Assembly (NCBI RefSeq): GCF_900104265.1
Contig: NZ_FNJJ01000003.1
Location: 1-40,276 of the forward strand
Length of the DNA: 40,276 nucleotides
Direction of reading: 5' to 3'
Source of the DNA: Ectopseudomonas guguanensis
GTDB taxonomy: Bacteria > Pseudomonadota > Gammaproteobacteria > Pseudomonadales > Pseudomonadaceae
The notes beneath the pieces are model-generated. The model made no database searches, had not been told where the DNA came from, and saw only the letters and a program-made list of their open reading frames with translations. Of this stretch, positions 26,689 through 33,366 are shown piece after piece. The translations under genes were made by a program, and so were the position numbers. Within the stretch, counting starts at the first letter, position 1, and every line of letters starts with the position of its first letter.

Positions 26689-26704
26689 CTGTCTGGTCGG
26701 TCAG
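26689..26704. promoter_or_regulatory. Degenerate RutR-like operator upstream of NCS2 gene
   Basis: CTGTCT-GGTC-GGTCAG keeps the spacing and one good half-site of TTGACC-N4-GGTCAA. Confidence 0.35.
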
Positions 26705-26724
26705 AATATTTCGACTATAACAAT

Positions 26725-26734
26725 TTGTGGACAC
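26725..26734. promoter_or_regulatory. Weak putative GntR box upstream of NCS2 gene
   Basis: TTGTGGACAC, a degenerate copy 34 bp from a perfect palindromic one. Confidence 0.3.
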
Positions 26735-26758
26735 GGTTAAAAACAATTTATTTTTGGA

Positions 26759-26768
26759 TTGTGCACAA
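26759..26768. promoter_or_regulatory. Putative GntR box upstream of NCS2 gene
   Basis: TTGTGCACAA is a perfect palindrome and variant of TTGTATACAA. It overlaps the T-tract of the terminator at 26767-26807. Confidence 0.5.
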
Positions 26769-26807
26769 AAAATGAACCGCCGGTCAGCTTTCGCTGCCGG
26801 CGGTTCA
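26767..26807 (-). terminator. Intrinsic terminator downstream of puuD
   Basis: TGAACCGCCGG (26773-26783) and CCGGCGGTTCA (26797-26807) form a perfect 11-bp stem followed on the minus strand by six Ts. It separates the puuE-uraD-allA-puuD transcript from the NCS2 promoter. Confidence 0.75.
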
Positions 26808-26865
26808 TGGGGAGGTGCTGCAGGCGGCACCTCGGCAGGAGGTAGCCGGGGAGGGCAGCCGCGGT

Positions 26866-26891
26866 CGTAGGGTGGGCTTCAGCCCACCAAC
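26866..26891. repeat. Palindromic repeat GTAGGGTGGGCTTCAGCCCACC type
   Basis: GGTGGGCTTCAGCCCACC is a perfect 18-bp palindrome preceded by CGTAG. A decayed partner GCGTGGGCTAAAG follows at 26899. The remainder of 26607-27032 is operators and terminators with no gene. Confidence 0.6.
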
Positions 26892-26988
26892 GGTGATGAG
26901 CGTGGGCTAAAGCGGAGTGCACGGGTCCACCACAGGCCCCTGAGCCTGCCCTGCAACACCTGGCCATGGCTAACAGGGGGCATAACCT

Positions 26989-27019
26989 TAAAAAGATGCC
27001 GCGCCCATTCACGGGCGCG
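26989..27019 (-). terminator. First terminator after puuD
   Basis: CGCGCCC-attcac-GGGCGCG is a perfect 7-bp stem. On the minus strand GCATC and then TTTTT follow. It lies 14 bp beyond the puuD stop. Confidence 0.6.
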
Positions 27020-27032
27020 ACATGTGTGGCAA

Positions 27033-28331
27033 TCAGTTGATCTGCGCGCCCTCGGCGATCCAGCTGCCGATCAGGTCGCGTTCTTCCTGGGTCATCTGGG
27101 TGATGTTGCCCAGCGGCATGATCTGCGTGGCCACGGTCTGCGCATGGATCTTCGCCGCCTGCGCCTTCATCTGCTCGGGGGTGTCGAGCATCAGGCCGGC
27201 CGGCGCTGCGCTGAACATCGGGCTGGTCGGGTTGGCCGAGTGGCACACGGTGCAGCGCTCATGGATCACGCTCTCGACCTGGGCGAAGTCGCTCGCCCCC
27301 GCATTGGCGGCTGGTGCGCCGTCCGTGCTGGCGGCTTGCTCGACAGGAGCTGCTGCCGGGCTTGCTTGCTCGACCTTGGCCGGGGTTGTGCGGGCCGGCT
27401 GTTCGACGGCTGCTACTGGCGCAGCAGCTGGCGCGCGGTGCGCTGGAGAGGTGACATAAGCCAGGCAGATCATGCCCAGCGCTGCGGCCGGCAGGGTCCA
27501 GACGTACTTGCTGCTGTCGTGGCGGGTGTTGAAGTAGTGGCGCACCAGCACGGCCAGAATCGCGATACCGGCCAGGATCGCCCAGTTGTACTGGCTGCCG
27601 TAGGTGCTCGGGAAGTGGTTGCTGATCATGATGAACAGCACCGGCAGGGTGAAGTAGTTGTTGTGGCGCGAGCGCAGCAGGCCCTTGGCCGGCAATACGG
27701 GATCGGGCGTACGGTTCTCTTCGATGGCCTTAACCAGCGCACGCTGGGCCGGCATGATGGTGAAGAACACGTTGCCGACCATGATGGTGCCGATGATCGC
27801 GCCGACATGGATGTACGCCGCGCGGCCGCTGAAGATCTGGCTGAAGCCATAGGCGGCGGCGATGATCAGCACGAACAGCACGGCGCCGAGCAGGGCGGGG
27901 CGCTTGCCCAGCGGCGAGTCGCAGAGGAAGTGGTAGATCACATAGCTGATCGCCATGGAACCGAGGCCGATGGCGATACCCATCGCCGGGGACAGCTCGA
28001 CGCCCGGCTTGACCAGGTACAGGCTGGGGTTGAGGTAGTACACCACCAGCAGCAGGGCGACGCCCGACAGCCAGGTGGCATAGGCCTCCCATTTGAACCA
28101 GTGCAGGTTCTCCGGCATTTTCGGTGGGGCCAGCTTGTACTTTTCCAGGTGGTAGATACCGCCACCGTGAATCGCCCAGAGGTCGCCCGACAGGCCCTCG
28201 CGTGGGTTGCTCCGGTTGAGGTTGTTCTCCAGCCAGACGAAATAGAAGGATGCGCCGATCCAGGCGATACCGGTGATCATATGGATCCAGCGGATGCCCA
28301 GGTTTAGCCATTCGGTGAAATGTGCTTCCAC
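27033..28331 (-). CDS. puuD: Membrane-bound urate hydroxylase PuuD with cytochrome c tail
   Basis: PuuD oxidises urate to 5-hydroxyisourate in the membrane and passes electrons to its own cytochrome c domain. The 432-residue product starts at GTG 28331 with GAGG eight bases upstream. About eight membrane helices fill residues 10-300 (WLNLGIRWIHMITGIAWIGASF with conserved His, HVGAIIGTIMVGNVFFTIMP). A low-complexity Ala/Pro/Glu linker (about 303-348) follows, then a heme c motif CTVCH at 360-364 and a probable axial Met405 in QIMPLG. It is last in the puuE-uraD-allA-puuD operon. No soluble uricase is present, so this is the urate-oxidising enzyme visible here. Confidence 0.95.
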   Translation of the reverse strand: MEAHFTEWLNLGIRWIHMITGIAWIGASFYFVWLENNLNRSNPREGLSGDLWAIHGGGIYHLEKYKLAPPKMPENLHWFKWEAYATWLSGVALLLVVYYLNPSLYLVKPGVELSPAMGIAIGLGSMAISYVIYHFLCDSPLGKRPALLGAVLFVLIIAAAYGFSQIFSGRAAYIHVGAIIGTIMVGNVFFTIMPAQRALVKAIEENRTPDPVLPAKGLLRSRHNNYFTLPVLFIMISNHFPSTYGSQYNWAILAGIAILAVLVRHYFNTRHDSSKYVWTLPAAALGMICLAYVTSPAHRAPAAAPVAAVEQPARTTPAKVEQASPAAAPVEQAASTDGAPAANAGASDFAQVESVIHERCTVCHSANPTSPMFSAAPAGLMLDTPEQMKAQAAKIHAQTVATQIMPLGNITQMTQEERDLIGSWIAEGAQIN

Positions 28332-28346
28332 GATCTGTACCTCTTT

Positions 28347-28372
28347 CCCGGGGGAGGCACGCCAGCCCCGGG
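28347..28372. other. Intercistronic hairpin between allA and puuD
   Basis: CCCGGGG (28347-28353) pairs with CCCCGGG (28366-28372). On the minus strand it directly precedes the puuD ribosome-binding site; it may protect or process the mRNA. Confidence 0.45.
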
Positions 28373-28378
28373 CTTCTC

Positions 28379-28882
28379 TTATTGGTGGGGGTTGAGGAGA
28401 AGGAGCTCGTCCTCATTGAAGAAATGCTCATCGCAGTTGTTGCCGGAACCACTGCGATCAACCACCAGGAAGTCATCCCGCTTTTCGATCGTCAGCACCG
28501 GGTGGTGCCAGACGCCGCGATGGTAATTGACGCCCTGCCTGCCATTGCTGAGGAAGGCACGGACGGACCCTGATACAGGTACATCGCCAACTGGCGCGAC
28601 CACGATCAGAAAGGGGTTGCCGAGCAGCGGAATGAAAGCCTGGCTGCCCAGCGGATGGCGTTCCAGCATGCGGATGGTCAGCGGCATCTCCAGGGCTTCG
28701 GCGCTGAAGATGCTGATGATGGCCTTGTCCTCCGGCTGCGCGGTCTCCACGGTGGCCAGCTTGTGATAGCGGCGGGTGGAGCCGTTGTTGATCATGAAGA
28801 AGTCGCTGCCCTCGGTTTCGATCACGTCACCGAAGGGGGCGAAGGCTTCTTTGCTCAGGGGCTCGATGGTCAGGCTACGCAT
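28379..28882 (-). CDS. allA: Ureidoglycolate lyase
   Basis: It splits ureidoglycolate into glyoxylate and urea, giving the glyoxylate used by gcl. The 167-residue cupin-like protein starts LTIEPLSKEAFAPFGDVIE. It includes RMLERHPLGSQAFIPL and VNYHRGVWHHPV, the conserved His-rich segment of the family. It follows uraD after only 45 bp, with no recognisable Shine-Dalgarno sequence in front of its ATG. Its substrate is normally made by allantoicase, and no allantoicase gene is in the window. The weak initiation site may reflect loss of an upstream gene to which allA was once coupled; that is inference. Confidence 0.94.
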   Translation of the reverse strand: MRSLTIEPLSKEAFAPFGDVIETEGSDFFMINNGSTRRYHKLATVETAQPEDKAIISIFSAEALEMPLTIRMLERHPLGSQAFIPLLGNPFLIVVAPVGDVPVSGSVRAFLSNGRQGVNYHRGVWHHPVLTIEKRDDFLVVDRSGSGNNCDEHFFNEDELLLLNPHQ

Positions 28883-28927
28883 GGCTGTTCTACTTGTTCG
28901 ATTCGGTTTGTTGGGCTGCGCCAGCCG

Positions 28928-29443
28928 TTACAGCTGCTGCAGACGGAAGAGGGCGATCTTGTTGATCTCGGCCAGGGCGGTGGCGAATTCCTGCTCCGGC
29001 GTGTTGTGAATGCGCTCCTCGAAGGCGGCCAGGATCTGGTGGCGGTTGCTGCCCTTGACGGCCTTGATGAAGGGGAAGCCGAACTTGGCCTTGTAGGCGT
29101 CGTTGAGTTCGGTGAAGCGGGCGAACTCCTCGGCGGTGCATTCGTGGATGCCGGCGCCGGACTGTTCGGCGGTGCTCGAAGCGGTCAGCTCGCCGCGGAT
29201 GGCGGCCCTGCCGGCCAGATCCGGGTGCGCGTTGATCAGCGCCAGTTGCGCCTCATGACTGGCGGACAGGAGGATGTCGGCCATGCGCTGCTGCAGGCCG
29301 TCGATCTCGTCTACCGACGCGTCCAGGCCGAGGTCGTAAGCCTTCTCGGCCACCCAGGGCGAGTGCTCGTAGATGTCGGCGAAGGCTGCGACGAACTCGT
29401 CGCGGCTCAGCTTGGAAGGGGTCAGGGTCTGGAAACGGCTCAT
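28928..29443 (-). CDS. uraD: OHCU decarboxylase
   Basis: It decarboxylates 2-oxo-4-hydroxy-4-carboxy-5-ureidoimidazoline to S-allantoin, the last step from urate to allantoin. The 171-residue product from the ATG at 29443 shows LINAHPDLAG with the catalytic His73, then AEQSGAGIHECTAEEFARFTELNDAYKAKFGFPFIKAVKG, which is characteristic of the family. A longer frame upstream overlaps puuE and is not expected to be translated. It is 11 bp downstream of puuE and upstream of allA in the same operon. Confidence 0.95.
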   Translation of the reverse strand: MSRFQTLTPSKLSRDEFVAAFADIYEHSPWVAEKAYDLGLDASVDEIDGLQQRMADILLSASHEAQLALINAHPDLAGRAAIRGELTASSTAEQSGAGIHECTAEEFARFTELNDAYKAKFGFPFIKAVKGSNRHQILAAFEERIHNTPEQEFATALAEINKIALFRLQQL

Positions 29444-29454
29444 GGACGGCTCTC

Positions 29455-30381
29455 TCATTCGGTCGCGCGGAAGGGGTGGGTGGCGTGCCAGTGCCTGGCG
29501 ATGTCGACGCGGCGGGCGCACCAGACCTTGTCATGGCTCTTCACGTAGTCGATGAAGCGCGCCAACGAGGCCAGGCGCGCCGGACGGCCGAGCAGGCGGC
29601 AGTGCATACCGATCGACAGCATCTTCGGCGCGCCTGCCTGGCCTTCGGCGTAGAGCACGTCGAAGGCATCCTTGAGGTATTCGAAGAAATCGTCGCCCTT
29701 GTTGAAGCCCTGCACCTGGGTGAAGCGCATGTCGTTGGTGTCCAGGGTGTAGGGGATCACCAGGTGCGGCTTCTCCGCGGTGCTGGCCGGGTCCCAGTAG
29801 GGCAGGTCGTCGTCGTAGGTGTCGGAGTCGTAGAGGAAGCCGCCTTCCTCGCGCACGATGCGCCGGGTGTTCGGCCCCAGGCGGCCGGTATACCAGCCCA
29901 CTGGGCGCTCGCCGGTCAGCTCGGTGAGGATGCGGATGGCCTCGAGCATGTGCTCGCGCTCGGTGGTTTCGTCGACATTCTGATAGTCGATCCAGCGGTA
30001 ACCGTGGCTGCAGATCTCGTGGCCGGCGGCGACCATCTGGCGGATCACCTCGGGGTGACGCTGGGCGGCCATGGCCACGGCGAAGATGGTCAGCGGGATG
30101 TCGTGCTTCCTGAACAGCTCGAGCAGGCGCCAGACACCGGCTCGGCTGCCGTATTCGTAGAGCGACTCCATGCACAGGTTGCGCTGGCCCTGCAGCGGCT
30201 GGGCGGCGACCATCTCGGAGAGGAAGGCCTCGGACTCCTTGTCGCCGTGGAGGATGTTGCGCTCGCCGCCTTCCTCGTAATTGAGCACGAAGGACAGGGC
30301 GATGCGGGCATCGCCCGGCCAGTGCGGATGGGGCGGGTTGGCGCCGTAGCCGATCAAATCGCGTGGGTAATCAGCGTTCAC
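29455..30381 (-). CDS. puuE: Allantoinase PuuE (polysaccharide-deacetylase fold)
   Basis: It hydrolyses allantoin to allantoate. It belongs to the NodB/polysaccharide deacetylase fold, unrelated to metallo-amidohydrolase allantoinases. The start is GTG at 30381 with AGGAAGA upstream, giving NADYPRDLIGYGANPPHPHWPG and 308 residues. Motifs include LSFVLNYEEGGERNILHGD, GHEICSHGYRWIDYQ and WYTGRLGPNTRRIV. It is the first gene of puuE-uraD-allA-puuD. A perfect TTGTATACAA site lies 75-84 bp upstream of the start. The allantoate product has no visible consumer in the window because allantoicase is absent. Confidence 0.95.
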   Translation of the reverse strand: MNADYPRDLIGYGANPPHPHWPGDARIALSFVLNYEEGGERNILHGDKESEAFLSEMVAAQPLQGQRNLCMESLYEYGSRAGVWRLLELFRKHDIPLTIFAVAMAAQRHPEVIRQMVAAGHEICSHGYRWIDYQNVDETTEREHMLEAIRILTELTGERPVGWYTGRLGPNTRRIVREEGGFLYDSDTYDDDLPYWDPASTAEKPHLVIPYTLDTNDMRFTQVQGFNKGDDFFEYLKDAFDVLYAEGQAGAPKMLSIGMHCRLLGRPARLASLARFIDYVKSHDKVWCARRVDIARHWHATHPFRATE

Positions 30382-30455
30382 TGCAGTCTTCCTATCTGGA
30401 TCGTGGCGGTCACTGCGCGCCTGGCAAGGGGTGGCTGCGCGACCGGGATGGTTAA

Positions 30456-30465
30456 TTGTATACAA
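30456..30465. promoter_or_regulatory. Putative GntR box upstream of puuE operon
   Basis: TTGTATACAA, perfect palindrome, in the 402-bp divergent region between puuE and uraH. Confidence 0.65.
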
Positions 30466-30529
30466 AGTTAGTTGCCGTTTGTAAATCGACTTTTCATCAT
30501 TTTCTTCGTTGCACGGCGTGCAGGGAAAA

Positions 30530-30545
30530 TTGCCTGAATGGTCAG
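30530..30545. promoter_or_regulatory. Degenerate RutR-like site between puuE and uraH
   Basis: TTGCCT-GAAT-GGTCAG has the right spacing and 9 of 12 defined positions of TTGACC-N4-GGTCAA. It is central in the divergent region. It could be chance. Confidence 0.3.
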
Positions 30546-30636
30546 CAACGGATGCTGATCGCTGCGTAGCTGCTGGCTCGCGATCGAATAAGCAGTGAAC
30601 CGCTTTGGTGCGTCGACGGCATCCGAATGGAATTTA

Positions 30637-30646
30637 TTGTGTACAA
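30637..30646. promoter_or_regulatory. Putative GntR box upstream of uraH
   Basis: TTGTGTACAA, one mismatch from the perfect palindrome, 138 bp upstream of uraH. Apart from this, the puuE-facing box and the weak RutR-like site, the intergenic region shows no gene. Confidence 0.6.
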
Positions 30647-30783
30647 TTTATGCGTAAAGTGTTTTATATTTCCTCTGCGTGCTATCCTGCCATTGCGTCG
30701 GAGCATTGCGACGAGCCGATTTCAACAGAGTAGAGGAGGTGTGGTGTTCGTTGGGCGCAGGTCGCCACGAGCATCCGAGACCC

Positions 30784-31137
30784 ATGGGACGTTTGACTAC
30801 GCATGTACTGGACGCCGCACACGGCTGCCCAGGGAGTGACATCAAGGTCGAGCTGTATCGCGTCGAAGGCGCGCAGCTGGAGCTGATCAACAGCGTGACC
30901 ACCAACCACGACGGCCGTTGCGATGCGCCGGTGCTGCAGGGCGATGACTACCGCACGGGCGTGTATCAGCTGCACTTCCATGCCGGCGACTACTACCGTG
31001 CCCGTGGCGTGAAACTGCCCGAGCCGGCCTTCCTCGATGTGGTGGTACTGCGCTTCGGCATCGATGCCGGCCAGGAGCACTACCACGTGCCGCTCCTGAT
31101 TTCCCCTTACAGCTACTCCACCTACCGCGGTAGCTGA
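30784..31137 (+). CDS. uraH: 5-hydroxyisourate hydrolase
   Basis: It hydrolyses 5-hydroxyisourate to OHCU, between PuuD and UraD. The 117-residue transthyretin-related protein has the active-site residues His7 (GRLTTHVLD), Arg45 (NHDGRCDAP) and His99 (EHYHVPLL), and ends in the family signature YRGS. The ATG at 30784 gives the standard MGRLTTH start but has a weak ribosome-binding site. A strong GAGGAGG at 30733-30739 lies upstream of an in-frame TTG at 30751 and of out-of-frame GTGs at 30741 and 30744, so an 11-residue longer form or a leader peptide is possible. It is divergent from puuE and followed by a terminator. Confidence 0.93.
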   Translation: MGRLTTHVLDAAHGCPGSDIKVELYRVEGAQLELINSVTTNHDGRCDAPVLQGDDYRTGVYQLHFHAGDYYRARGVKLPEPAFLDVVVLRFGIDAGQEHYHVPLLISPYSYSTYRGS

Positions 31138-31203
31138 CTGACTGGCGGGCCAACAGCCTGCCAGACGAATGCTTGTCACCCTCAGACTCGTTCGAGTCCT
31201 TAC

Positions 31204-31229
31204 GCCCGCTCACACTGCGGGCTTTTTTT
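31204..31229 (+). terminator. Intrinsic terminator
   Basis: GCCCGC-tcacact-GCGGGC followed by seven Ts, 67 bp after the uraH stop. Confidence 0.85.
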
Positions 31230-31236
31230 CGTCTGC

Positions 31237-31348
31237 GTGTAGGGTGCGCCGTGCGCACCGGAACCCCGCGTGGCACCGTGCCGCGCCTTGAATCCGGTGC
31301 GCGCGGCGCACCCTACGAGCGACCCGTAGCCCGGATGAAATCCGGGGC
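31237..31348. repeat. Family B pair plus a single family C palindrome
   Basis: GTAGGGTGCGCCGTGCGCAC at 31239 faces GTGCGCGCGGCGCACCCTAC at 31297. A lone GTAGCCCGGATGAAATCCGG follows at 31326. Together with two terminators these fill the 304-bp gap between uraH and the AzgA-type permease. Confidence 0.75.
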
Positions 31349-31395
31349 CGGCGATATGCTCGCGACAAGCGCGCCTGTCATTGCGACCAAACGAA

Positions 31396-31420
31396 AAGCC
31401 CCGGCACAAGGCCGGGGCTT
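31396..31420 (-). terminator. Intrinsic terminator of AzgA-type permease gene
   Basis: AAGCCCCGGC-acaag-GCCGGGGCTT is a perfect 10-bp stem. On the minus strand TTCGTTT follows. It is 22 bp beyond the permease stop. Confidence 0.75.
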
Positions 31421-31441
31421 CGATCAACGAAGGGTGTGCCC

Positions 31442-32782
31442 TTAGAGGAAGGCGAACTTGGCGATGAAGATCACGCACAGCACATACAGGCTCAGCGATA
31501 CCTTGTCGCGCTGGCCGGTCAGCAGCTTCAGCGTCGCGTAGGTAAGGAAGCCCAGGGCGATGCCGTTGGCGATGGAGAAGGTCAGCGGCATCATCACCAC
31601 CGTGACGATGGCTGGAATGGTGTCGGTGTGATCCTTCCAGTCGATGTGCGCCATGCCGCTCATCATCAGCATCGCCACGTAGATCAGCGCGCCGGCGGTG
31701 GCGTAGGCGGGGATCATGCCGGCCAGCGGGGCGAAGAACATCGCGGCGAGGAACAGGATGCCGACGGTGACGGCGGTCAACCCGGTGCGGCCACCGGCGG
31801 CCACGCCCGAAGCGCTCTCGACGTAGCTGGTCACCGGCGGACAGCCGACCATGGCGCCCACCACGCTGGAGGTGGAGTCGGCCTTCAGCGCTTTGGACAG
31901 GTTGTGGATCTTGCCGTCTTCGTCCACCAGGTTGGCGCGGTGGGCCACGCCCATCAGGGTGCCGGCGGTGTCGAACATGTTCACGAAGAGGAAGGCCAGG
32001 ATCACGCTGATCATGCCCACATTGAATGCGCCGGCAATGTCCATGGCCAGGAAGGTCGGCGCCAGGCTCGGTGGCATCGACACCAGGCCGCCATATTCCA
32101 CCAGGCCCAGGGCCCAGCCCAGGGCGGTGACGCCGAGCATGCTGAACAAAATGGCGCCGAATACGTTGCGGTGGCTGAGCACGGCGATCAGCAGGAAGCA
32201 CACCGCGGCGAGCAGCGCGGAAGGATTGCCGAACGAGCCCATGGTCAGCAGGGTAGCCGGGCTGTCGACGACGATGCCGGCGGTCTTCAGGCCGATCAGG
32301 CCGAGGAACAGGCCGACCCCGGCGCCCATGGCGAAGCGCAGGCTCATCGGGATGCTGTTGAGCAGCCATTCGCGGATCTTCGACAGGCTCATGATCATGA
32401 ACAGCACGCCGGAGATGAACACCGCGCCGAGGGCGATCTGCCAGCTGTAGCCCATTTCACCGACGACGGTGTAGGTGAAGAAGGCGTTCAGGCCCATGCC
32501 TGGTGCCAGGCCCACCGGCCAGTTGGCGTACAGCCCCATCAGGAAGCAGCCCAGGGCTGCGCCGATGCAGGTGGCGACGAAGGCGGCGCCATGGTCGATA
32601 CCGGCGCCGGCCATGATGTTGGGGTTGACGAAGATGATGTAGGCCATGGTGACGAAGGTCGTCAGGCCGGCCAGCAGCTCGGTCTTGATGGTGGTGCGGT
32701 GCTCGGTCAGTTTGAAGAAGCGGTCGAGCAGGCCACCTCTTGCCAGTTGATTCGCGTGTTGTTCTTGTTTGACGCTTTCCAC
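31442..32782 (-). CDS. AzgA/PbuG-type purine permease (NCS2, COG2252)
   Basis: This inner-membrane hypoxanthine/guanine/adenine-type permease has 446 residues from the GTG at 32782, preceded by GAGGAG. The N-terminal segment TTIKTELLAGLTTFVTMAYIIFVNPNIM is diagnostic of the COG2252 branch. Further conserved parts are NWPVGLAPGMGLNAFFTYTVV, FVNMFDTAGTLMGVAHRANLVDEDGKI and VGCPPVTSYVESASGVAAGGRTGLTAV, which form the substrate-site half-helices. It is monocistronic and reads away from the GntR gene. A perfect TTGTATACAA and a perfect RutR-like palindrome lie upstream. It complements the NCS2 xanthine-type and NCS1 permeases. Confidence 0.94.
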   Translation of the reverse strand: MESVKQEQHANQLARGGLLDRFFKLTEHRTTIKTELLAGLTTFVTMAYIIFVNPNIMAGAGIDHGAAFVATCIGAALGCFLMGLYANWPVGLAPGMGLNAFFTYTVVGEMGYSWQIALGAVFISGVLFMIMSLSKIREWLLNSIPMSLRFAMGAGVGLFLGLIGLKTAGIVVDSPATLLTMGSFGNPSALLAAVCFLLIAVLSHRNVFGAILFSMLGVTALGWALGLVEYGGLVSMPPSLAPTFLAMDIAGAFNVGMISVILAFLFVNMFDTAGTLMGVAHRANLVDEDGKIHNLSKALKADSTSSVVGAMVGCPPVTSYVESASGVAAGGRTGLTAVTVGILFLAAMFFAPLAGMIPAYATAGALIYVAMLMMSGMAHIDWKDHTDTIPAIVTVVMMPLTFSIANGIALGFLTYATLKLLTGQRDKVSLSLYVLCVIFIAKFAFL

Positions 32783-32888
32783 AGCGGGTACTCCTCATCT
32801 CTCTTGTTGTGTACCGCCCAGAGCGTTGCGCAAGAACAATGCTCTCTGAGGCAGGCGGTGTTTTCGGCGGTGCTTCCTGGCTAAGTTG

Positions 32889-32904
32889 TTGACCGAGCGG
32901 TCAA
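32889..32904. promoter_or_regulatory. Perfect RutR-like operator upstream of AzgA-type permease
   Basis: TTGACC-GAGC-GGTCAA is the best copy of the second palindrome class. It agrees with E. coli RutR TTGACCANNTGGTCAA at all but the two inner positions. Confidence 0.65.
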
Positions 32905-32930
32905 GAAGTCACTCAGGCGCGATTATGAGG

Positions 32931-32940
32931 TTGTATACAA
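32931..32940. promoter_or_regulatory. Putative GntR box upstream of AzgA-type permease
   Basis: TTGTATACAA, perfect palindrome, 26 bp beyond the RutR-like site. Confidence 0.65.
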
Positions 32941-33252
32941 AAAATGCAATTAATGTTTTTAATGTTGCATTAATCGCACCAGTTGACGGGGCGGGCATGC
33001 ATGCGACCGGATTTGGCGACAATCCCTCGAGCCTTGAAAGTAAAAGTCTTTAAAAACAATTAGATAAGATCATGGCTGGCAAAGGAGTCTTTGGCTGCCT
33101 CGGCGGTCATCTGCCAGCCGTGGGCTGCCCTTAGCTGCTAATGAACTGAGACGGGGCCTATATATAAAGAAAGGATTTGATGCGCTGCGCTCAACCGAAG
33201 GCAGTCTGCCGCCATTGGGCAGCTATGGCGTCAGGTGTGGTAGCTGATTGAT
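32941..33252. other. Unassigned AT-rich intergenic stretch
   Basis: Most of the 32783-33366 gap has no gene. It is locally AT-rich, with an imperfect TGCAA...TTGCA palindrome near 32945-32970 and a GGCTGGCA (33074-33081)/TGCCAGCC (33112-33119) stem. I cannot assign a function. Confidence 0.4.
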
Positions 33253-33262
33253 CTGTGTACAA
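33253..33262. promoter_or_regulatory. Putative GntR box upstream of gntR-type gene
   Basis: CTGTGTACAA, 104 bp upstream of the regulator ATG; consistent with autoregulation. Confidence 0.55.
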
Positions 33263-33366
33263 TTGCGCGAATTTTTTTCTGATGTTTTTTCGCTCGGAGC
33301 TTGTCAGCCACCGGGTAGAACACAGTAGAGTCGCAGTGTCGCCGACTCTCATTGACGCGAGCCAGA

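Noticed and set aside
30540..30562. GTCAGCAACGGATGCTGATC as a third operator class
   Set aside because: The imperfect inverted repeat TCAGCA/TGCTGA occurs only once in the window, with no partner site in the other promoters.
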